Source: UBA5239 sp040391785 (GTDB lineage Bacteria > Verrucomicrobiota > Lentisphaeria > Victivallales > Victivallaceae). Taken from it: 64,000 nt of DNA. Each line of letters begins with the position of its first letter. The first letter of the stretch is position 1. A program made the position numbers and the translations under genes. The stretch is taken from contig JBEBXH010000015.1 in NCBI GenBank assembly GCA_040391785.1, positions 1 to 64,000 of the forward strand. The letters are read 5' to 3'. A model generated the notes under the pieces. That model worked only from the letters and a program-made list of their open reading frames with translations, was not told where the DNA came from and searched no databases. Below are positions 57,407 through 64,000 of this stretch, piece after piece.

Positions 57407-60376
57407 TCAACGGATCTTATAATTCAACTTGACCTGATGCTCGGGCAAACGCGGCAACTGGAAGTTCCAGACCGGTAATTTCTCTTTTTCCCCGACCCGG
57501 GCCGCAAAATCGGCAAAAAAGCTCTTCCAGCCCTGCGGATTGAGCACGGCCTCGGAGTTGCCAAAAGGCATTGCCGCAGATAATACAATACTTCCTTTGC
57601 CCCTGCTTATTTCGACTATGGCCGGTTTACCGTCGTCATACACGGCCAGAACAGCACTACCGGGCGGCATATGCGCAAAGTCGTATGCCGCAATTCTGCC
57701 GGTTTCAGGAACATTCAGGTTGCGGATTGCCGTTAACGGCAGATTTTTCTGTTTATAGGTCACACTTCCGGCTTGCTTGCGCAAGGTTATTTCGCCGGCA
57801 AAAAGTTGGGGTCTTTCCGGTGGTGTCGAACCGTCAATATTGTATTTCAGGAAATCCGGGTCAAACGAAACCAGAATACCGCCATTTTCCACGAACTTCA
57901 TCAGGTTCGCGGTTAACTCCGGATCGGTATAGGACAGCCGCGGCACATACAGGATCTTGTAATCCGCCAGGTTGTGATAACCCTTTTTCAAGCTGGTCGG
58001 GCTGATGAACTTGAACCATTGTCCGTTGTGTTCGCCCAGGATTGAGTAGACGGTATATGCTGCGTGGACAGCGGAGTCCCGAATCGCCCAGCGATCAAAA
58101 TCGGAAATCAGGATTGCCGTAGCGGTCGTATCCGGCAGTTTGAGTGCGGGAAGTTTTGATATTTGCCTGTTGAGACTGAGGATTTCGTCATATCCCTCCG
58201 GCATCAATAATACCGATGGCCCCTCCACATACCAGTCGATAATATCCGCACCGTTCTTTAACGCTTGCGCCGCCCATTCCCGCATATCGTCCGGCTCGGG
58301 GCGGTGTCCATGGTAAATGAATCCCTGCAGAATCGCCAGATGCTTACTCTCCGGTGCCAGATCCGCCAGCAATTTAACGCTGAATCCCGTATGGTACAGC
58401 GCGCGCGCCATACCGTAGCTCACCGCGGAACTGGTCGGATACGGATCGCAGCCAATCCATTGGCTGGCCTCCGTTAACTCCGCCACATCGACGGGACACA
58501 TGCCGTTGACACTGTTGCGGTTTACTCCGAGGTGCGGAACATCCGGCAGAATCTCATGCAGTGCATTCCGTTCGCCCTCGATGTGCCGTTTAATTCCCCG
58601 ATGCCAATACCGCCAGAAGGCAATTCGGCGAAATGCGATATCCGCCGACATCACGGACGCTAATTCATCCGGCAGTCCGTATTTGCCGAAACCGGTCTGT
58701 TCCATTACATTTTTTTCATACGCATCCAACTCGGCAGCCGCCTCGGGATTATTGATTCGGCTGAAAATATTCCGCGTCGGATTGGCAGGTTCATCAATAC
58801 CGTAGAAATAAGCGACGATTTCAGGATTCTTCCGAATAAACTCGTTATTTTTTATATCCTCTATATTTCGCAGCGATGCGTCGAGATACACTTGCGACGA
58901 ACGGTCAACCCATAGCCCGCTATATAATTTTGTGCCGCTCTTTTTCGCTTCCGTGCTGGTAGCGCTTGAATGGAGGAAATACGGGTATTTCAAGCCGTAC
59001 TTCCGATGATACTCGAGCAATTTTTCGTGTCCGACACTCTGGATCGCCCAGGGAAGGAACGGCCCGGTCAACCCCAGTTTTCCAAGTTCGGCGCAGATGT
59101 AATCCTGCCATTCCAGAAATACTTCCGGCGAATATTTCCGGCGGATCGGACCACTGAAATCAGCAATACCGTTGCGCCAAACCTGTACCTTGTAATATCC
59201 TGGATTATCTCCCAGCAACGTCTCAAATTCCTGTTTCGCGCGCTTCGGCACAAAACTCAATTTCTCAAGGTTGCGGTAACGGACAATCCGCCCCTGCTCC
59301 GCGCTCAATTCGACATCCGCATATTTCTCCACTTCATTGAACTTGCCTACGTATGCGTTCCATTGGGTATTGGCTGCAACTATTTTGCGTTCCCTGGCCA
59401 GGTTGATTTTGAATCTTTTTTCCGGCAAGCCGTCATAGCCAAGCGATTTCCATGGAATCGTCATTACTGCCTGATAATTATCGCTTTTCTTGAAAATCCG
59501 GGCACGCCATTCGCAATTCCACTTCTGATCGGACCAATAAGGATCCCCAGCCTGATTCTGACGCAGTTCGGCCTCCTCCCGCACCCCTTCGGTATTCACG
59601 ATGAACTGCCACCCACGGTTATGCGAAGGATTATAGATGAAAAGTTCGACACAATCATCCTGCCAGACTCCACCATCATGCTTTTTGATATTTGCCGTAA
59701 GTTCATTCATGTTCGGCTCGTCGCAGATATAACCCAGATACAAATTCTGCTCGTCATAAGTAATTTTTACGACTGTGGACAATTCCGCCGGCTCGCCGGA
59801 ACTGCTTTCATACAACCCCCGCAATATACTTACATCCTTCCACTCATCCGGACTCAGCTCGGCGTTGAACCCGGCCGGTCTCGGTGTTATGCCAATTGCA
59901 TCGCCGCTGAAAAATGGCTTTAACGCTTTCAAGCGGATTTCCCCGGGGCTCCCGTCCAGATTTACTGCCAATTGAATTGTACTGCAATTCTCCGGCAGAG
60001 TGAACGTCCGTCTTACTGTGTGATACGTTTCATTTTGCGGCAATTCAAATTTTTCCTTGCCGATCTGCTTGTCACCCTTCCGGTAAGTCAGATAACAGGT
60101 CGCCTTGCTGCCTTTCAAATAAACAGCCATCTCCAGCTCCAACACCGTACTATGTTCCGGCACATGAAGCCAGGTATAAGCGGCGATGCTGTCACCCGCA
60201 GCCGCTTTGCGTTCAAACCGAAGAACCGTTTCATCATTTTCCTGCAATTTTTCAAGATTGCTGAAATATTGTGCGGGATAGGTCCGAAAACGATAAATCT
60301 GCCCGAAATCAAATTGGAGCTCATTTCCAACAGCCGAAAAAACAATCATACAGAGAATAGCCACATATAACTTCAT
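57407..60376 (-). CDS. Secreted GH-like protein with CBM-like and CBM9-like domains
   Basis: 989 residues with an N-terminal signal peptide ('MIVFSAVGNELQF' region). Residues ~25-165 resemble a beta-sandwich CBM. About 176-330 is CBM9-like ('DEQNLYLGYICDEPNMNEL', 'WQDDCVELFIYNPSH'). About 395-720 looks like a TIM-barrel catalytic region ('YFYGIDEPANPTRNIF', 'SQWIGCDPYPTSSAVSYG', 'IIDWYVEGPSVLLM'), and ~740-870 a beta-galactosidase trimerisation-like fold ('KILYVPRLSYTDPELTANLM', 'GILVSFDPDF'). I cannot name the GH family. It follows a prepilin gene by 18 bp, downstream of a GntR-LacI gene. Confidence 0.75.
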   Translation of the reverse strand: MKLYVAILCMIVFSAVGNELQFDFGQIYRFRTYPAQYFSNLEKLQENDETVLRFERKAAAGDSIAAYTWLHVPEHSTVLELEMAVYLKGSKATCYLTYRKGDKQIGKEKFELPQNETYHTVRRTFTLPENCSTIQLAVNLDGSPGEIRLKALKPFFSGDAIGITPRPAGFNAELSPDEWKDVSILRGLYESSSGEPAELSTVVKITYDEQNLYLGYICDEPNMNELTANIKKHDGGVWQDDCVELFIYNPSHNRGWQFIVNTEGVREEAELRQNQAGDPYWSDQKWNCEWRARIFKKSDNYQAVMTIPWKSLGYDGLPEKRFKINLARERKIVAANTQWNAYVGKFNEVEKYADVELSAEQGRIVRYRNLEKLSFVPKRAKQEFETLLGDNPGYYKVQVWRNGIADFSGPIRRKYSPEVFLEWQDYICAELGKLGLTGPFLPWAIQSVGHEKLLEYHRKYGLKYPYFLHSSATSTEAKKSGTKLYSGLWVDRSSQVYLDASLRNIEDIKNNEFIRKNPEIVAYFYGIDEPANPTRNIFSRINNPEAAAELDAYEKNVMEQTGFGKYGLPDELASVMSADIAFRRIAFWRYWHRGIKRHIEGERNALHEILPDVPHLGVNRNSVNGMCPVDVAELTEASQWIGCDPYPTSSAVSYGMARALYHTGFSVKLLADLAPESKHLAILQGFIYHGHRPEPDDMREWAAQALKNGADIIDWYVEGPSVLLMPEGYDEILSLNRQISKLPALKLPDTTATAILISDFDRWAIRDSAVHAAYTVYSILGEHNGQWFKFISPTSLKKGYHNLADYKILYVPRLSYTDPELTANLMKFVENGGILVSFDPDFLKYNIDGSTPPERPQLFAGEITLRKQAGSVTYKQKNLPLTAIRNLNVPETGRIAAYDFAHMPPGSAVLAVYDDGKPAIVEISRGKGSIVLSAAMPFGNSEAVLNPQGWKSFFADFAARVGEKEKLPVWNFQLPRLPEHQVKLNYKIR

Positions 60377-60394
60377 CCCGGAATTCCTTTTGTT

Positions 60395-61066
60395 TTAATA
60401 CCAGTAAATGTTAAAAAATGATATCGATCCGGGACACCCTTTGCGGGTTCCGCCGGTCACAGAATACGGTACTGCCTTTAACGATTCGACATGTCCGTCA
60501 AGACAACCGATATTGTTAAATCCTTCATGGCATCCCTGAGCATGTGCATGATTGGGCAAATCGGCATAATGGCGGGTTCTCCGCCAGGCGTCCCCATCTC
60601 CATCTCCGTCGATGAATACCAGTGTGGTAGACTTGTTCAAGTAACTGTCATGCTTGAGCTTGGTGAATTTGGCGACATTTGCTTTGTAGGTCGGGCGGAC
60701 CATGGTAAAGTTTTGTATCGAGGGACACTCAAAAACCGTTTTGCCTTTATTCGGCGCCAGGTAATTGTCATGAAATTCCACCGCGCCCGACTCCGGTCTG
60801 CCGACAAAATACGCATGTAGCCAATATGCCCAATATTTAGGTGGTGAGCTGGTATAATAATCAAACCCTGTATGAACCGGCTCGCTGTAATCATCCTCAT
60901 ACAGATGAAACGCATTCATCAGCTGCTTCAGATTGCTGATACATGAGGACTTGCGGGCTTTTTCACGGGCACTGTTCAAGGCCGGCAGCAGCATCGCCGC
61001 CAGAATCGCAATGATCGCAATCACGACAAGAAGCTCAATAAGTGTAAAATTTGTTCTTTTTCTCAT
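60395..61066 (-). CDS. Prepilin-type secreted protein (DGHV motif)
   Basis: 223 residues: MRKRTNFTLIELLVVIAII, then 'AAMLLPALNSAREKARKSSC'. C-terminal 'FNNIGCLDGHVESLKAVPY' carries the family motif. Its ATG overlaps the regulator stop by 4 bp and its stop is 18 bp before the GH-like gene, placing it in a regulator-prepilin-enzyme operon. Confidence 0.88.
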   Translation of the reverse strand: MRKRTNFTLIELLVVIAIIAILAAMLLPALNSAREKARKSSCISNLKQLMNAFHLYEDDYSEPVHTGFDYYTSSPPKYWAYWLHAYFVGRPESGAVEFHDNYLAPNKGKTVFECPSIQNFTMVRPTYKANVAKFTKLKHDSYLNKSTTLVFIDGDGDGDAWRRTRHYADLPNHAHAQGCHEGFNNIGCLDGHVESLKAVPYSVTGGTRKGCPGSISFFNIYWY

Positions 61067-62175
61067 AATGTCAACTCCTGTTTTTTATTGATTGATATGG
61101 ATGGAGATATGCTGCCCGAGGTTGTCCCCTGCTTCAATTGTCCTTGGATGGTCAGGAATTCCGGTTTGCCGTCATTGCCGCCGGCCAGCAGCTGCAGCAT
61201 CCGTTGAAGAGCTGTTTTCAATAACCGGTCTTCGTCATGCACCAGCGAAGTATAGAACGGATTGTACCCGTAATTACTGGTACTGCAGATCAACGACACA
61301 TCGCCGGGAATCCTCAACCCCAACTGCTTCAGCTGGTTGCTCAACTCATCGGCGGCCCATTGCGGACACAAAATCGCACTCGGCGGCGAATCCAGATTGA
61401 AATAATAATTCACCGTGTTACGTACAAACCGCGTCACCGAATCCTGCCCGGTCTGCTTCCGGATATTTTCCGGCAGCTCGGCCACATGAAACAGCGCCGG
61501 ATCATAATCGTTCCCCATTTCTTCCATGAATATGTTCTGGACCAACTCCAGGTGCGAGTGGTAATCCGAACTGCGGCAATATTCCAGTCGGGCTATCCGC
61601 CGGTGCCCGAGTTTCCGCAAATAATTCAATACCTGTTGAAACTCCCGGCGATGGTCATAGTCCACACTGTCCAGCCACGGCAAATCAGGGCGCCGGTTGC
61701 AGGATACCATCGGAATCTCCTCATGCCGTAAACGCTCCGCCACCTGCTTCGTCAACGTGGAATAACAAAAAATCAATCCGTCTACTGGAAACTGGGAAAA
61801 AATATCCCTGTTCTTCAGATACAAACTCGGATGAAATGCAATCGACAAAAGCTGGTAACCCGATTTTTCCGCCAGTGGATTCAGATTGTTCAACACCGAA
61901 TCACGAATGACTAAATGATTGAAACCAATCAGTCCAATCATATGATACACCGGCCGCTGCCGCAGGTCATCCCGGTTAACAAACGTACCTCGCGTTCCCT
62001 CAATCCGCAGCAACCCTTTGTCACGCAGAATATGAACCGCTTTGGTCATGGTCGCCTGATGCACTCCAAATCTCCGGCATAGCGGCACCAATCCGGGCAA
62101 GCGGCCGGAGAGATTATTCTCCATGATATAATCTTCCAGTTTTCTGCTCAATTCCCGGTAAATCGGCGTAATCAT
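61063..62175 (-). CDS. GntR-LacI hybrid transcriptional regulator
   Basis: About 370 residues from Met62175 (AGGGCAGG upstream). The N-terminal winged helix is GntR-type ('ITPIYRELSRKLEDYIMEN', 'LCRRFGVHQATMTKAVHILR', 'LLRIEGTRGTFVNRD'). The C-terminal ~270 residues are a LacI/periplasmic-binding-like domain ('GLIGFNHLVIRDSVLN', 'VDGLIFCYSTLTKQVAERL', 'LGLRIPGDVSLICSTSNYG'). This AraR-like architecture senses sugars. It overlaps the prepilin gene by 4 bp, so regulator and targets share a transcript. Direct repeats in its promoter may be its own operators. Confidence 0.92.
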   Translation of the reverse strand: MITPIYRELSRKLEDYIMENNLSGRLPGLVPLCRRFGVHQATMTKAVHILRDKGLLRIEGTRGTFVNRDDLRQRPVYHMIGLIGFNHLVIRDSVLNNLNPLAEKSGYQLLSIAFHPSLYLKNRDIFSQFPVDGLIFCYSTLTKQVAERLRHEEIPMVSCNRRPDLPWLDSVDYDHRREFQQVLNYLRKLGHRRIARLEYCRSSDYHSHLELVQNIFMEEMGNDYDPALFHVAELPENIRKQTGQDSVTRFVRNTVNYYFNLDSPPSAILCPQWAADELSNQLKQLGLRIPGDVSLICSTSNYGYNPFYTSLVHDEDRLLKTALQRMLQLLAGGNDGKPEFLTIQGQLKQGTTSGSISPSISINKKQELTL

Positions 62176-62226
62176 GATTACCTGCCCTTTCATCAACTAC
62201 CATATGTCAACGTGTACTTGTTCTTA

Positions 62227-62256
62227 AATATATCAACTACCACACGTCTATGTCAA
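62227..62256 (-). promoter_or_regulatory. Promoter with repeated operator-like sequence, GntR-LacI gene
   Basis: On the minus strand TTGACA, an 18-nt spacer and TATATT precede the regulator gene. The motif TTGACATA..TGGTAGTTGAT occurs twice in tandem (62232-62256 and ~62192-62213). The first copy spans the promoter, fitting autoregulation. Confidence 0.65.
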
Positions 62257-62292
62257 GTAGCCAAAAACAGGAAAAAATGACTTTTTTTATTT

Positions 62293-62439
62293 TTATACCA
62301 ATTTTCATTCAAACATAAACAATGACTTATAATGACTTTGAGATGGCTTGCAATTTTAAACCGCAGGCCGATATGAATATCGGACGAGGATTTAAGAAGG
62401 CATATAATGCCATCTATGTTTGAAAGCGAATTGGTATAA
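62293..62439. mobile_element. MITE-like element with 25-bp terminal inverted repeats
   Basis: Arms TTATACCAATTTTCATTCAAACATA (62293-62317) and its inverted counterpart at 62415-62439 match at 22 of 25 positions. The ~100-bp interior is non-coding and contains two short hairpins (CCGATAT/ATATCGG and GGCAT/ATGCC). The TA-rich ends would fit a TA target duplication of the IS630/mariner type (inference). Two further TTGGTATA copies lie at 62477-62498. Confidence 0.6.
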
Positions 62440-62499
62440 GGGGTAGGAACCGCCAATGGAATTGCGGAGCGCAAATTTGGTATAATGATTGGTATATTA

Positions 62500-63378
62500 T
62501 TACTCGGCCACTTCGGCGGCGGCGGATTCGACCGGCTTCTCGACTTTCACGTCAACCGGTTTGGATTTTTCGACCGGTGCGGCTTCCACCGGTTTCACCT
62601 CTTCCACCACCGGAGCTTCCACCGGTTTGGCTTCTTCCGCAGGCTTGACTTCTTCTTTGACGGGAGCAACTTCCGCGGGTTTGATCTCTTCCACCGGTTT
62701 GGTTTCTTCTACAGCCGGAGCAACTTCGGCCGGTTTTAATTCTTCTACGACCGCGGCCGGAACGGCTTCCGCAGGTTTGGCTTCTTCTGCGACCGGGGCT
62801 TCCACGGCGGGCTGTTCCGCCGGTTTGACGGGTTCTTCCACGGCGGGAGCTGCGACCGGCTGCGGGTTCAGGCTGATGGTCTCGAGCTTGCCGCTGACCG
62901 TCCCGGTGGAATCAGTCACGTTAGCCGGATCTTTCAGGAATTTGGCCCGGATGACCCGCATATAGGAACTGTGCGAATGCGCCGAATTGGTATCTTTGCC
63001 GATCTGCCCGTAGGAGGCGAAATCCCGCTCCATCGAGTACCAGAGGGTGTCGCCGGTGCTGTCGTTCCAGACCTGTTCAACGGCTCCGGTGACCACCGAT
63101 TCCGGCACCACCTGATGCGCATAAATATAAACGACATCGGCGCCGACCGCCTCGGCCTTGGCGCGGAGTTTTTCGCAAATCTGGGCTTTGGTGAAGTTGT
63201 CGCGCCTTCCATATGCCACGCAGCTGCCGACTTCCACGTAATCTTCGGGAATCAGGGTCCGGTCCTCAAAAAGTTTGACGCCGCTGGTGGCCGGATAGAT
63301 CTGGCCATCGTATTTGATACTCACGCATCCCGCAATGAAAACCACCGTCAAAATCAATATCGCCGCATATTTCAACAT
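62500..63378 (-). CDS. Lipoprotein with long Pro/Glu/Lys repeat tail
   Basis: About 292 residues from MLKYAAIL (an upstream Met at 63387 is possible). Lipobox 'VVFIAGCVSIKYDG', so lipid-anchored. Residues ~25-165 form a folded domain ('YVEVGSCVAYGRRDNFTKAQ', 'GADVVYIYAHQVVPES'). The C-terminal ~120 residues are imperfect 'KPVEE', 'APVVEE' and 'KPAEVAP' repeats, extended and charged, suited to span the periplasm or wall. Function unknown. Confidence 0.8.
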   Translation of the reverse strand: MLKYAAILILTVVFIAGCVSIKYDGQIYPATSGVKLFEDRTLIPEDYVEVGSCVAYGRRDNFTKAQICEKLRAKAEAVGADVVYIYAHQVVPESVVTGAVEQVWNDSTGDTLWYSMERDFASYGQIGKDTNSAHSHSSYMRVIRAKFLKDPANVTDSTGTVSGKLETISLNPQPVAAPAVEEPVKPAEQPAVEAPVAEEAKPAEAVPAAVVEELKPAEVAPAVEETKPVEEIKPAEVAPVKEEVKPAEEAKPVEAPVVEEVKPVEAAPVEKSKPVDVKVEKPVESAAAEVAE

Positions 63379-63475
63379 CTTGCACATTCTCCGTATCTAA
63401 TTTGTTCATCCTATGAATTTAACACGGCAAAGCCTCATATTCAAGCCAAAAATCGCAAAAACTGCGGTCATGGAG

Positions 63476-63503
63476 TTGACAATCTCCGCCGATGGATTAG
63501 AGT
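63476..63503 (+). promoter_or_regulatory. Predicted promoter for the PHP-domain gene
   Basis: TTGACA, a 16-nt spacer and TAGAGT lie 33 bp before the ATG at 63536, which has AGGGA at a suitable distance. Confidence 0.5.
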
Positions 63504-63535
63504 ATCTGCAAATAATTTGCAAAAGGGATAATACC

Positions 63536-64000
63536 ATGATCACCGACAAAGAATTAACCGCTCTCGAAACCGAACTTAACAGTATGAACCCGCAACTGCG
63601 CGCCAGCGCGCTCTCGCAACTGAACGACCTGCGCCTGGCCAAAAAGGTGGCGCTTCAGGACAGCGGCGACCGGCACAACCTGCACTGCCATACGATTTAC
63701 TCCTACAACGGTTACAACTATTCTCCCGGCTACATTGCCTGGCTGTCCTGCAAATCCGGCTGGTTCGCCGCCGGAATCGTCGATTTCGACGTGCTCGACG
63801 CCGTGGATGAATTCCTGAAGGCCTCCAAGCTCCTCAACATCCGGGCCACCTGCGGCATGGAAACCCGCGCCTTCATCAAGGAACTCGCCGACAAAGAGAT
63901 CAACTCTCCGGGCGAACCGGGCGTGGCCTACCACATGGGCGTCGGCTTTATTTCCAGCGAAGTACCGGCGGCCGAAGCCGCGTTTGCCGCTTCGCTGAAG
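63536..64000 (+). CDS. PHP-domain metal-dependent phosphoesterase-like protein, 3' end outside window
   Basis: 155 residues are visible before the window ends. After a ~45-residue helical lead ('MITDKELTALETELNSMNP') comes the PHP motif I 'HNLHCHTIYSYNGYN' (HxH metal ligands). 'GIVDFDVLDAVDEFLKA' and 'RATCGMETRAF', with the Glu of motif II/III, follow. PHP proteins hydrolyse phosphate esters such as histidinol phosphate or act as polymerase proofreading parts. Which one cannot be told from the fragment. Confidence 0.8.
   Translation, partial: MITDKELTALETELNSMNPQLRASALSQLNDLRLAKKVALQDSGDRHNLHCHTIYSYNGYNYSPGYIAWLSCKSGWFAAGIVDFDVLDAVDEFLKASKLLNIRATCGMETRAFIKELADKEINSPGEPGVAYHMGVGFISSEVPAAEAAFAASLK

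Noticed and set aside
62253..62474. 73-residue minus-strand frame over the MITE-like element
   Set aside because: Crosses both inverted arms and the regulator promoter; no start signal or homology.

Overview
The window looks like chromosome from a Lentisphaerota/Victivallales-type bacterium (PVC group); this is inference from gene content. The main clue is five genes with the prepilin start 'FTLIELLVVIAIIAILAA', four of them also carrying a C-terminal DGHV-type motif. They sit beside secreted glycan-active proteins (sialate O-acetylesterase, GH29 fucosidase, two large CBM-bearing proteins), AraC, LacI and GntR-LacI regulators, a long Na+/solute symporter, and Sel1 and ankyrin repeat proteins. 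The window begins inside a LacI-type gene and ends inside a PHP-domain gene.

Layout. 1-4.8 kb: LacI regulator end, a hairpin-packed repeat element, esterase and RsmB. 4.8-8.0 kb: a tight plus-strand operon of an NMT1/THI5-like binding protein, a Cache receptor without output domain, a nickel superoxide dismutase with the intact HCxxPCGxY hook, and a pentapeptide-repeat protein. 8.1-12.1 kb: MIP channel, radical SAM protein, a DUF3791/DUF3990/DUF3791/YjbR cluster (DUF3990 has an ADP-ribosyltransferase-type fold) and tRNA-Pro(TGG). 12.2-17.5 kb: a minus-strand run argD-argF-sdaA-araC-panD-two Flp-like small proteins. 17.6-24.3 kb: CBM protein, prepilin, AraC, NADAR protein, sugar isomerase and fucosidase. 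24.3-35.4 kb: ankyrin protein, duplicated secreted protein, thioredoxin/DsbD group, corrinoid adenosyltransferase, Sel1 protein and symporter.

35.8-47.8 kb is a compact virion-like locus with two divergent arms. The plus arm has a GP20-like scaffold, an SU10/DUF5309-like major capsid protein and a connector. The minus arm has a tail tube protein, a G/GT chaperone pair with a nine-A frameshift site, a 146-residue protein where the tape measure should be, a repeat-built tail protein, a 919-residue Ser-Asp-Gly repeat protein, a glycosyltransferase, a collagen-like protein and a LamG-like protein. No terminase, portal, protease, integrase, lysis or replication gene is present between its flanking host-type genes.

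47.9-64 kb: a prepilin, a DinG/XPD-type helicase, membrane proteins, an operon of prepilin plus ABC-2 exporter, a second regulator-prepilin-secreted glycan protein cassette (GntR-LacI, prepilin, 989-residue CBM9/GH-like protein), a MITE-like element, a Pro/Glu-rich lipoprotein and the truncated PHP gene.

The items I would follow first are the packaging-less virion locus with its frameshift and glycosyltransferase/SDG pair, the exported NiSOD operon, the hairpin-array element, and the recurring regulator-prepilin-glycan enzyme cassette.
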